From Talinum fruticosum (Eukaryota > Streptophyta > Magnoliopsida > Caryophyllales > Talinaceae): a DNA stretch of 64,000 nt. A model generated the notes under the pieces. That model had not been told where the DNA came from. It searched no databases and saw nothing but the letters and a program-made list of their open reading frames with translations. The DNA is taken from the NCBI GenBank assembly GCA_021018815.1, contig JAITYX010000009.1:6822501-6886500 (forward strand). The letters run 5' to 3'. The position numbers and the translations under genes were made by a program. Positions 45,471 through 55,821 of the stretch are shown one piece after another (the first letter of the stretch is position 1; each line of letters begins with the position of its first letter).

Positions 45471-46729
45471 TCCATTTCAACTGCTTTGCATTTCTTATGT
45501 GCATCCAAATAAAAAGTAGTCCTTTTCTTTCTAGTTTCTTCTCATTTTGCACTTGAGCCCCTTCCTCCCAAAAGATGGTGTTCCTACACATCATCCTAAG
45601 CAATTATCATTTCGGCTGCAGAATAGGGAAGTCTACCGCCATTGGGTTTCGTCGGAATCCAAGCTTCGGAAGGTTAGAGCGCCTCGGTAAAAAGTCTGGT
45701 ACCTCTTCCCCTCACTCCAAACCTCGGTGCACACAACACTAGTCTAATCAATCTTCCGTCATAGGACACTACCTAAAAACAATTCCCCTCTAATAGAAGG
45801 AGAACCAGAACAATCTACCATCCTCTCACTTTGCTCAATGAATCCTCAGCCCAAATAGAGGCCTAAGATAAAAAGATAGAGTCCATATCTCGAAACACTT
45901 GGGGTTATCCTAAAACTTTTCGAATAATAAGAAAGTGGGAGAAGGAGAAGTTCATCCACCCCCAGGAGGTTGTCCACCTGATCTAGAACCTAGCCCTAAG
46001 CCTAAGCCTAAGTCTAATCCACACATAGATCAAATTGAACTTATGTTAAAGGAATCCTCTATATTCAAGAGTCAATACTTTGATCTCATGGGATTCACTT
46101 CAATCCCAAGAGGGAAGTTAGCTCCCAAGTTCAATATGCCGGATATCAAGTTTGCATGGTTCCGAGAATCCCCATCATCATGTTAGCAACTTCTTAGGAG
46201 CAATAACTCTTACAAATGAACCCGAAGACACTTACCAAATCATCTTTCCATGGACATTTGATAGTGATGTAATGAAGTGGCATAATATAGTTGACATAAG
46301 TAAGGTCACTAATTGGAATGATCTCGTGCAAGGAGTTCCAACACCAATACTCCAATAACACCGATATGCATGTTACCCTTCGAGACTTAGAGTTAATCAA
46401 ACAAGGGAAGAAAGAGAGCTTCTCCGACTTCCTCAACAAATGGAGATCAACAGACTACCCATATGGTAGACTAACCTTCCGAGAAAGGCCAAGTCGAATT
46501 ACTGTGAAGAACCTCCGATCCGCCTATAGTCAACATCTCAAATTCCTATCGTTTATGAGCTTCACAACCCTTAGAGATGCAAACATGCGGATAGAAGAAG
46601 AGTTGTCTACCACAACCACAAAAGTCATGGCTGGATATAAAGGTAATTACCAATCCAAAGAGAAGAAAACCTTTAATCAAGGCAATACTAGTAGAGGTGC
46701 GAGTGTCAATGCCCTTATAGGTATAATGA
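45471..46729 (+). pseudogene. Tat-3 gag, 5' part
   Basis: Gypsy gag. A poorly framed N-terminus (45600-45900) is followed by PDLEPSPKPKPKSNPHIDQI (Pro/Lys-rich, about 45973-46032), MLKESSIFKSQYFDLMGFTS (46043-46100) and NMPDIKF. A frame change leads to HGSENPHHHVSNFLGAITL (46155-46210), FPWTFDSDVMKWHNIVD, then in another frame KEFQHQYSNNTDMHVTLRDL (46327-46390), KKESFSDFLNKWRS and FLSFMSFTTLRDANMRIEEE (about 46540-46600). It is cut at 46729 by the CACTA element. Confidence 0.85.
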
Positions 46730-47965
46730 CACTACTACGAGAACCACTTTTACTACAGGAACCACTTTTTACTACAGTTCCTAAAGGCCTTTGTCTACGG
46801 TTATTGGGCATTGTGTATGTGGCCATAATTGTAGATCGACATCTTTTAACTACGGTTCAAAACCATAGAGAAAGAGCATGTATTACTATAGTTCAAGAGA
46901 AATAACATTAGTAATAGGTATATCTATTACTACGGTTCTTTCTTGAGAACCATAGTAATAGTTGTAATTAGTAAAAAAAAAAAAGCACCTCTCTCTCTGA
47001 AATTTTGAGATGTAAAATTAAAAGTTGAAGAAGAGAGTGCTGAAAAATGAATGAAGAAAATTAAGTTACACCTAAAAAATTAAAGGAATACAGATTAAAT
47101 TATACCAAACAAAGGAATATAGATCTAGATAAAATGGAATTAGAAGAACACTTACGAACAAAGGAAATTCGTAAAATCAATAAGTAACACACAATTGCCA
47201 AAATTCCTCCACTAATCATAGTAATCAATTTGCTCCATTAGATCGTTTGAATTTCTAGGATCAAGAGCCCATCATCTTCTCGAATGTTCCAGATTACGGA
47301 CAAACTACAACCATGAGGAAGGTTATAAAGAATTCCAAAATCAAAAATTAAAAACCTACAACCGTGAGGAATTCAGCAAGGGAAACCATAGATAATCAAA
47401 AATTTTTTAAAAAAAGTTGTCATAAAGAACTCCGAAACGATGGTCCGCCGTGGTTTCTCCTTGGTTTCTTGTGTATCCCTTTTTATCTCTCTTGCTGCTT
47501 AAGGTTTTATTATGTTCGTTAACCCCGAAACCGACGAAACCTTTAGACCTAGAAGTAATGTAACTAAGTGGTGGCTCGATGAACCTGTGTGGCACAATTT
47601 TAGCAACAAATCTAAAAGACGAGGAGGGGAGAGAGAGAGAAAAGGACGAAGAAGGAGGCCAACATATATAAAGTCATGAGAGAGAAAGCAATTTAGGGTT
47701 TTAAAGTTAGTAACACACCTTTTATTACGGTTCAATGTGAAAACCGTAGTAAGAAGTATTATCTCTTATCTGCGGTTCTTTGATAGAAACGTAGTTAAAA
47801 GTTGACAGCTTGATCTATGACAACGGTTCGGTGAAAGAAGCTGTAGTCGTAGGTGCAATAAAGGACCGCTTATTTACAAAAATATAACCGCCTTATTTTT
47901 TATGACGATTTTTCCTTTTAACCGTTGTAAATCGATTGTAATAAAAAGTCATATTTGTAATACTA
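46730..47965 (+). mobile_element. Nonautonomous CACTA (En/Spm-type) transposon
   Basis: 1,236 bp inserted in gag and flanked by TGA on both sides (46727-46729; 47966-47968), the three-base duplication typical of CACTA elements. The left end is CACTACTACGAGAACC. The right end, reversed, is TAGTATTACAAATATGAC, and the two align over about 28 bp, mostly with transitions; shared inner part is ACTTTTACTACA versus ACTTTTTATTACA. Subterminal regions repeat ACTACGGTT/AACCGTAGT motifs (46790-46960; 47725-47900), another hallmark. No transposase ORF is visible, so it relied on an autonomous relative. Strand is arbitrary. Confidence 0.8.
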
Positions 47966-48330
47966 TGACTACACTCTTATAGATACTATTTACTCTCAAG
48001 CCATCGACCGTCTCGTTATCTAAGGGGAAAATTGAGTTACCACTTATAAGACAAAATCCTAAACTGCAAAATAATAGAAAACCTGGGATGCACGAAAAAT
48101 TCTATAAGTACCATTGCGCAAGAGGACACCATACGAGCAATGTTGGACTTTTAAGAACAAACTAGAGAGTATGTTCTACAACGGTCGACTCCCTCTCCCT
48201 AAGGCTACTCGAAACCCAACAATAACAAGAACCCATTCAACAAGTACCTTAGCTATCTCTTTTGAACAAATTCGAGGTCGAGTGGGATCCATTTGTCTTT
48301 ATTCAAGACATCGGTGAGCCTAAACAACTT
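47966..48330 (+). pseudogene. Tat-3 gag, 3' part
   Basis: Resumes with TGACTACACTC as in Tat-1 (4070). Contains the zinc-motif region at about 48100-48150 in diverged form (YKYHCARGHHT; CWTFKNKLESMFYNGRLPL in another frame) and the start of the gag-PR linker. Confidence 0.8.
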
Positions 48331-49110
48331 GTTAGCTTACCTTCCTTAGATCCGAAGTCTATGGATTGTAGGTAAGTGATAAAGAAGATGTGTATGAAAC
48401 TAAAGACGATAGTAATGATAACTTATATGGCACACCACCCATAGAAAAGATGACTTTTATGGAGAACAAAAGAGTCTTGATATTCAATTCCTTACCGAGA
48501 TCCGGACGATATAATACACCAATGGGTCCAGAATAAACTCAAGAAGCCCCAAAAGAAAAAGAAGTTGTTAAAGAAGAAGACTCAATCCTGAAACAGACTT
48601 TAGAAACTTAAAGCTAACATTTCCATTTGGCAACTTATATCTACCTCCCAAACGCATAGGCATGCCTTAATTGATGCACTTAGTAAGATTGAGGTCTTTC
48701 TTGAAACTAAGCCTCGAGTAGGTGGTAGGGTTGGTCAATAATGGGGATGGAACCATCACATTTGACAAGAAGGACTTACCGAAACAGGTATTGCACACAA
48801 CAATGCCCTTTATTTAACTATAACATGCATCAATAAGTTTATCCCTTTAACCTTTATGGACAATGGTTCTACGGTAAACGTTTGTCCATGGAGAACTACG
48901 AAATGGTTAGGCATTAGAGAGTAGCAACTCTCTAAGAAAATTTTTCATCTTCGAGCCTCCGACAATTCCAAAAAATAGTTCTAAGGGCCAATGACTCTTC
49001 CGATTAATGTCGGGCCGGTGGTGAAAAATATTGACTTCAAGGTCCTAGACATTCCACCTACTTTCAATCTTCTTCTAGGACGCCCTTGGTTACATGACCA
49101 CCAAGCGAGT
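48331..49110 (+). pseudogene. Tat-3 protease
   Basis: Gypsy aspartic protease region. Active-site-like FMDNGSTVNVCPWRTTKWLG (about 48850-48910) with Asp-Asn-Gly-Ser at 48859-48870 in the place of the usual Asp-Ser/Thr-Gly. Then LPINVGPVVKNIDFKVLDIP (about 48998-49058) and TFNLLLGRPWLHDH (49060-49100), the conserved flap-to-C-terminal segment that ends gypsy proteases. Upstream linker is Lys/Glu-rich. Stops precede it. Confidence 0.82.
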
Positions 49111-50230
49111 GCCCTCTACATTGCACCGTAAAGTAAAATTGATTATTAAATGTCAATGGATATAACCTTTGTGCCACCATCACCTCTAAGGAGTCTCTTG
49201 TTGTAATTGAGCACGATGCTAATGATGAGGAACTCCATGGATTAGAGATTGTCGCTGCTATAGAAAAGGATGAACTACCTTTTTATTTCAATCTTTACCT
49301 CAACCCTAGCGTCCATTGGATGCTAAGGACGAAGGGATATTTTCCTGGCTTAGTCTGTAGGCGGGAGGGCATACCACCCAATCTTTCACTCCTTTAGCCC
49401 ACTAATAATTATAAGATTGGACTAGGCTATCATCCAAGTGCTAAGGAAATACCCAAAGCTAACTGGAGAACACAAACTACGAGGGTTGAACCACTCACAG
49501 TTCATTTTATCAAACCCTATCCTCGTACTCTAAATGGGAAGTTCCTTAAAGAAGGGGATGACTTCCACTACTATGGTTTTCTTAAGCCTTATTATGTCAA
49601 AAAGAAAGGCATCCTAGTAATTGGTATAGAAGTCTTTAGTGATTTCCAAGTGCTAGAAAATGAGGCACCCATATCCTCGAGAAGGAACAGTCCACACAAG
49701 ATTGGACCAATCTAGCTGAGAGCAACATCTTTGATCGATTATTTAGAAGGGCAAAAAGTCCAGAGGGAATTCGGTTTCGATACAGTCGTAATCTATGTCG
49801 CACCCGCAGTTCAATCTATCCAAGTTCATCACCGACGTCGACACGGAAGGGTCCAAGCATATCACTTGGATTAATGTCTGAAGAAGGCCAAGACTTCACT
49901 CTCACTTTACGGGAGCGGTTTATTTCCGAGTCTAGCATTAGGGCTATTGTTTCCCTTTCGGAATCTGCTAGTTCATCTTCTATTTATGCAATTTTCATTT
50001 ATAAGTCCGATGTACTCCTTTCATCATTTAGTAAGATGAATCTTTCCACTTACTCTATGCCTCCTATTCTTAATTATGTTTGCCTCTAATGATGAACAAG
50101 AAATCCTTAAATAATTAATAAAATCTTTGGAAGATCATGAAAATTGCTCATTAATAATAAAAAAACAATAAAAATTAACTTTGGATCGACAGATCAACCC
50201 CAAGAAGTCAAAATTAGGAAAACATTGAAT
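49111..50230 (+). pseudogene. Tat-3 protease-RT connecting region
   Basis: Degraded coding sequence with recognisable islands: VVIEHDANDEELHGLEIVAA (about 49205-49260), NYKIGLGYHPSAKEIPK (about 49413-49462), FIKPYPRTLNGKFLKEGDDF (about 49510-49570), YYVKKKGILVIGIEVF. It corresponds to the long PR-RT linker of Tat elements. The stretch at 49690-49860 is shared with 36526-36710 in Tat-1. Confidence 0.7.
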
Positions 50231-50940
50231 CCGGAAGAGTAGAAGCAATTCATTCGCTCCTTACGAAATCGGAGACGTCGTTACATGGTCTTACGAGGAC
50301 ATGCAAGGGATAGATCCAAGTATAGCAGAACATAAAATTCCACTCTATGAAGATGCAAAGCATGTTAAGCGAGAAACATAGGAGAATGAAACTTGAGTGA
50401 GCATCGAAGATCAAGGAAGAAGTTCGAAGCAATTTGAAGTTGGGTTCATTAAAGTGGTCCACTACCCTCGAAAAGGAGAAAATATAGAGCTTGTTCTAGA
50501 GAAGGAAGGCGGGGTTCGGATATGCGTTGATTTCGGGGATTTGAATAAGGTAAGCCCTAAGGATGACTTCCTGTTACCTCACATCGACCTTTTAGTTACG
50601 AGCACGACTACTCATGTGTTACTATCATTTATGGATGGGTATGCCGAATACAATCGAGTGAAGATGGCTGAGCAGGGGACATACTATTATGTAGTAATGC
50701 CTTTTGGACTCAAGAATGCCGAAGCTACTTACCAAAGGACGGTCATGAGTTTGCTACATGACATGATAGATAAAGAAGTTGAAGTTTATATAGACGACAT
50801 GATCAGCGAAGTCCAAGGATAGGGTAGGGCACTTGCCTAGCCTTAGATTCTTTGCAAGACTACGAAAATATAACATGTGCCTTAGCCCAAAAAGTGTGCC
50901 TTTGGGGTAACCTCGGGCAAACTATTAGGCTATGTGGTTA
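50231..50940 (+). pseudogene. Tat-3 reverse transcriptase
   Basis: Gypsy RT. The open part from 50397 reads GFIKVVHYPRKGENIELVLE, GGVRICVDFGDLNKVSPKDD (about 50511-50570; VDFxDLNK motif), FMDGYAEYNRVKMAEQGTYY (about 50628-50690), VVMPFGLKNAEATYQRT, and the catalytic YIDD at 50787-50798 (EVYIDDMI). A frameshift follows in AGCGAAGTCC where Tat-1 reads ATTAAGTCC. The conserved motifs make this the best gypsy RT in the window. Confidence 0.9.
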
Positions 50941-51640
50941 GGCTTAGAGGAATTCAAGTTGATCCATCCAAGAAGAAAGCCATCCATGAGATTCCACCGT
51001 CGAAGACGAAAAGGATAAATTGGGTTTTACGGGATGTTTATAGTACATTATTCGTTTCATATCAAAACTCCCTATGATCCGTGAACCCATCTTCAAGAAG
51101 CTTAAAAAGGAGTTAAACCTATTTGGGATGAAGAATGCCAAAAGCATTTGAGAAGGTTAAGGAATATTGGCCAACCCGCCAATGTTGATTACTGCCCCAA
51201 CCAGGGAAGCCATTACTCTTATATCTCGCTACATTAAAAACTACAATAGGAGCCATGTTAGCTTAATGGGATGGAAATGAGGAACATGCGATGTATTATC
51301 TAAGTAGGAAATTCGTAGATTATCGGACTCGATATACACCTTTAGAGAAAACATCGTTAGTCTTAGTTCGGGCCACCCCGAAGCTTAGACACTACATGCT
51401 TGGCCCACACGGTACATATTGTAGCACCAATGGATCCCATCAAATACATTCTTAAGCAACCAATCATCAATACCAAGATAGCTAGATGGACAATCATACT
51501 ATCGAGTTTGAACTCAATTATATCCCTTAAAAGGAAATCAAGGGATGGGTAGTATTAGAATTCTTAGGTGATCAACCAATAACAGAATATCTCGACTTTG
51601 TAAATGGGAATATTTTACAAGTAAAAGTTGACATGTGGAT
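50941..51640 (+). pseudogene. Tat-3 RT connection and first RNaseH
   Basis: Pieces of the connection (LRGIQVDPSKKKAIHEIPPS in shifting frames, FEKVKEYWPTR) and RNaseH: YYLSRKFVDYRTRYTPLEKT (about 51292-51352), KLRHYML, then EFELNYIP, KEIKGWVVLEFLGDQPITEY (about 51536-51595). The domain is broken by several stops. Confidence 0.8.
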
Positions 51641-51990
51641 CATGTACTTTGATGGCGCTTCCTATCGAAGCGTTTCGGGGCACGGATCCTTTTAGTGTCA
51701 CCGAGAGGAGCTTATACTCCCATTTTAGACAAATTAGATTTCAAAGTTCCCAACAACGCTGCAGAATATGAAGCATGTATTACGAGACTTCAAGCACCCA
51801 TAGAAATAGAAGCTGAGAATATTAGGGTCTTCGGTGACTCCGGTCGATCATCAATCAAATTTCACGAAGTGGAAGTACGTAGTGAAGTCTTGGCACCCTA
51901 CCAGGCACATTTAATAGAATTAGTAAAATATTTTGATAGCATATCATACACATACCTTCCTAGGGATGACGGCTAGTTCGCGAGATGCAC
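51641..51990 (+). pseudogene. Tat-3 archaeal-type second RNaseH
   Basis: MYFDGASYRSVSGHGS (about 51640-51690; first catalytic Asp) followed after a frame change by SPRGAYTPILDKLDFKVPNN (51698-51757), AAEYEACITRL (Glu region) and NIRVFGDSGRS (Asp), and ending YTYLPRDDG. A second RNaseH between RNaseH and INT marks the Tat lineage of gypsy elements. Confidence 0.85.
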
Positions 51991-53340
51991 TAGCCAAGTT
52001 AGCATCTATGATCAATATCCCTAGTGGCATTCATTCAATACCCATTCCTATAAAACGATTGAGTCGACCTGCTTATATATATGTATAGAAAGTGTCTAGT
52101 ACTTGACCAAACGAGTTGGTACCATGACATCTACTGGTCCTTAGAAAATCGGGAATACCCACCGAATCGCACATCTAGAGCCCAACGAGCCATCCATATG
52201 TTAGCAGCACAATTCTTCATAAATTAAGAACAATAATAGAAGAAAACCAACATAGGAATTAGCTTATTTTGTGTAAATCAACATGAAGCGAGTGCATAAT
52301 GATTGATATTCATGGTGCGAAACGTGGACCCCATATTAATTGAAGAGTGTTGATTCGAGAAAATTTAAAGGATAGGATATTATTGGTTGACAGCAAATTG
52401 TCATGAGTTTGTTAAAAAATGTCGCAAGTGTCAAGTGTATGCAAACTTGCGGCACCAAGCACCTTTATAGCATCACCACGGCAATTATCGGTTTGATGCA
52501 TTGACATTATCGGTAAAGTGACCCCTAAAGGAACACGCGGTCACAAATTTTTAGTAGCATTTGACTACTTTACCAAGTTGGTGGAAGTAGCCTCCTATGC
52601 GACCTTAACATAAAAACATGTGGTGAAATTTATAATTCGGAACATCATCCGTCGATATGTGGTACCACATGAGCTTATCGATGAGCATGGTAGTTAGTTT
52701 AAGAAAGAAGTAGTAGATCTCTTGGACAAGTATAAAATCAAACATCATAGGTCTTCTCCCTATCGCCCTCGGACCAATAGAGCGAGTCCAGGCCACTAAC
52801 AAGAATATTCGAAAGATAGTGGAGAAAATAGTTGTAGTTACAAGGAATGGCCAGATAAATTGCCCTTCTCTTTATGGAGTTACCGAACCTCCATTAGAAC
52901 CTCAATAGGAGAAACACCTTACTCCCTAGTACATGGTATAGAATAAGTCCTTCTAATAGAAATTGCCATCCCTTCTTCGCAAATCACTATAGAAAGTCAA
53001 ATTCTGAAGTACAATGGAGTACGGCGTCCAACGAGGACTTAGTATTACTAGACGGAATGCATTTGTATGCTCTGCATAATGTCTAAATGTACCGGACTCG
53101 TATATCGAGGGAATTTAAGAAGAAGGTTAAGCCTCATAATTTACATATTGGAGATTTGGTTCTTAAAGAAAGTAGAGCACTAATTCGGGACGTCGAGAGG
53201 AAAATTCAAGCCCAATTGGGAGGGCCCCGGCCTATTCATACTTAGTCGAATACTGCCAAGAGCGATGAGTTAAACTAACTTATTTGGATGGAGAAGAAAT
53301 TTTTCAATATATTAACTTAGATAAGTAAAAGAAATACTAT
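51991..53340 (+). pseudogene. Tat-3 integrase
   Basis: A linker (ALAKLASMINIPSGIHSIPI) and a degraded zinc domain (about 52380-52470) lead to the catalytic core: CIDIIGKVTPKGTRGHKFL, VAFDYFTKLVEVASYATLT (about 52555-52610), HELIDEHGS-stop-FKKE (second Asp region, about 52670-52700), HHRSSPYRPRTNRAS, then LWSYRTSIRTSIGETPYSLV (about 52875-52935). The C-terminal part ends near KPNWEGPG (about 53210). Stops throughout. Confidence 0.82.
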
Positions 53341-53830
53341 GTTTAAGGTAATACTAAACGGTTCTCGTAACTCACCGAGGACCGGACCAACCAGGTCACG
53401 CCCTTGGCCAACACCAGTCACCATCCGGTCAACAGCGGGGTGGCGAGGCCGAGAAATCCCTCTAGCTGATGTTTATGTTTTGACATTTAATTGTTATTTT
53501 GTAGGACAGTCCAATTAGACGGTCCAATTATTAATTAATTCCTCTAAGTGGGATATTTTATCTTTTGTCATTTAATTGTTATTTAGGGCAATCCAATTAA
53601 ACGGTCCATTTATTAATTAATTTCTCTAAGTGAGCAATTAAATGAATGAAGCATAAAAGTGAGCATGACACTTACTTTTTACTTTTATTATTGTTAAAAA
53701 ATGGTAAGCCTACTACTTACCCGAATACATAGCTAAATAAAAAGGAAAATAACAAGCATACTACTTGACAAATAATTGTTCTAAAGAGGCAAAACTAGTA
53801 ATTTCCTAATTTTGATTTTCTCTTAATCTC
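53341..53830 (+). repeat. Post-INT region with 75-bp tandem duplication
   Basis: Non-coding. A GC-rich block at 53370-53460 (ACGCCCTTGGCCAACACC; CATCCGGTCAAC) is followed by two copies of an AT-rich module at about 53481-53558 and 53566-53637: TTTAATTGTTATTT, CAATTA(G/A)ACGGTCCA, ATTAATTAATT, CTCTAAGTG. Confidence 0.75.
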
Positions 53831-55312
53831 AGCCCTAGCCAATTTTGATTTTTTAAATTTTGCACCACTAAACTTGGCTACATCCTTTTGGGTTCGCTTT
53901 TTCACTTCCTCGATCCTGCAAGGTTTTTCTTCTTTACTTCCTTAGCTTCAACTTCACTCTTGCGAGCTAGTTCATCAGCACTGCAGGACCACTTCAAGAA
54001 ATTGAAGGTGTGTTGTAGTAGGAATTGCTACTCTTTGATCGCTTTCTCAAGCCCTCAATGCCTTGTGTCATTTAGAGTTGGTCTTTTCTATCCACTCCAC
54101 ATAAAAATCTAGAGACCAGTGGTAGTTCATTTGTCCGAACGTTTTAGCAACCTGGACTCGCCCTCCTAGTGTTACCAAAGCCTTAAAAAATCTTAAAAGA
54201 TGCAAGTGCGATGTAATCCAAGTATGGGATATCCTAGACTCGCCCTATTTGATGCATTACATAGTCATGGCAATAGTACGTGCTTGGTTTCAAGATCCGA
54301 CAAACGTACAAACATATGCCTTTCGGTGTGTGTCCTAAATTGGGACACCCTCCAATGTTCAATGTACCACTCAATAGGACACCTAGCTCTAAACCAAGTC
54401 TCCCACCAAGAAGCTGCATGATCGGTAAGTGCACTGAGTCATTGGCGTTGACGAATTGCATATTCAGGTACCGATCGCTTTTTCGGGTCCTCGCACCAAT
54501 TTGAAGTGCTCTACAAACTAGATCTACACAACAAAGATAATAAAATTAATCATGTCCTACACGGTTGGATTCATCCTAATTTAAGGCCTAACAAGAGCAA
54601 AATTAAAATAAAAAAATGGGAAATAAAAAGAGGAAAAGGTCCGCTTTTAGCCTCGCCGATGCTTGGACTTGCCATCACTTGGCCAACGCCGCCCTTTTAG
54701 CCTTATCGACTTATTCCCGCATATATTTTACTACTTTCCTGCAATAACGAGGAACCTACCCGCAAAGTCCTTATTTGGATATGCTTAAATCTGGTTCAGC
54801 CTTAACATAATTTTTGCGATGATCGGAGGAGTAATGAAGTAGTGATCTTCCAACTTGCTTAGTGAAGTTCGAGTAAGTACTTATAACCCAACACTTATGA
54901 ATATGCGCCGATCGCAAAGAATACATTGGATGGCGAGTGTGACATTAGGTTCATCAAATGCACTTCGTCACTAATTAGAATCCAACTAAGATTCTTGTTA
55001 TTAAACTATAGTAGTCGTTTATAAGTCTCAAACATATTAGTCGAAGGTGTTGGAACCATAGACTTGGTCAGACGATTAATGCCTAGAATGGCATCAAATT
55101 TTTCGAGGAAGGGGACATAATTCTTTATCCTCGAACCTAAATACATGATATTACGGATCCCAAAAAGGCCACTTGTAGCTCTTAACAAAGTCCGATACAT
55201 CTTTACATGTCGAATGCTTGAAGAGGGCATTCAATCCATAGTAGGATAACCCTACTCTGTTGGCCTCACTCATCTCGTGCATCCAGCGGGCCAATTCGGT
55301 GATGAAGTTCAT
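53831..55312 (-). pseudogene. Antisense gene A of Tat-3
   Basis: Minus-strand gene with ATG at 55312: MNFITELARWMHEMSEANRV, GLSYYGLNALFKHSTCKDVS, DFVKSYKWPFWDP, then frame changes through YHVFRFEDKELCPLP and FDAILGINRLTKSMVPTPST (about 55050-55110). Further on: NANDSVHLPIMQLLGGRLGL (about 54385-54447), WWETWFRARCPIEWYIEHWR, HWSLDFYVEWIEKTN (about 54070-54125), and a Lys/Arg-rich tail to about 53831. The FWDP...HVFRF...ELCP pattern recalls a domain (DUF7745-like, from memory) of plant transposon-linked proteins. It has its own TATA box (55421-55428). Broken by frameshifts; function unknown. Confidence 0.6.
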
Positions 55313-55420
55313 CTTTGGGAATTGAAGGGATTAAGGAACTGGGATTTTCTTAGAAATTGTTTTTGAAAGAGTTGTAGATGAGTATTAAAGGTGTAATTTT
55401 CGGACACCTACTACCGATCG

Positions 55421-55428
55421 ATTTATAG
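55421..55428 (-). promoter_or_regulatory. TATA box of antisense gene A
   Basis: CTATAAAT on the minus strand, 109 bp upstream of the ATG at 55312, followed by a leader ending TTCCCAAAGATGAAC. Confidence 0.5.
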
Positions 55429-55821
55429 CGAGATATCTTAGGACCGAGTCCTCTTCCATCATGCCACTACAGCTAGCCAAGCCCCGAGGCCAAACGTTGG
55501 CGGAGCGGTCGGTCCCCTTTATATTTTTTGGTCCGAGGCTCCTTAAGCATTGGGCCGGTTTCGTTCTCTACTTATGGCCAATTTTCGGCCAAGGCTTGCT
55601 ATTTATGGACTATGCACTTACCATTTCCAATTTTCTATTTTATTATATTCTTTTGGGGGGGATGGGGGCTAGTGCAATTTTTTTTATTTGTCTCTAAAAT
55701 TTCTTTTTGGATCATATAAATAAAGAAAGCATTTTAGAATCAAGTCTTTGCATTCATCTCATTTCGTAGAGTGAAACGCTACAAAACATTAATATTAATT
55801 AAGCACCCTGCAAGAGGTTAT
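55429..55821. other. Region between the two antisense genes
   Basis: Holds the upstream part of the gene A promoter (minus strand) and the 3' side of gene B. A plus-strand TATAAATAAAG at 55715 resembles the Tat LTR TATA context at 1254, so a diverged LTR piece is possible but not shown. A GGGGGGG run lies at about 55656. Confidence 0.4.

Noticed and set aside
47407..47735. Minus-strand ORFs inside the CACTA element as a transposase remnant
   Set aside because: About 60-80 codons with no transposase motif; the element is too short to hold one.
53888..54504. Several 60-75 codon plus-strand ORFs after integrase
   Set aside because: The minus strand in the same interval carries longer, compositionally coherent coding islands of antisense gene A.
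55715..55725. Plus-strand TATA box driving a gene rightwards
   Set aside because: No plus-strand coding sequence follows; downstream DNA is gene B on the other strand. Noted only as a possible LTR remnant.
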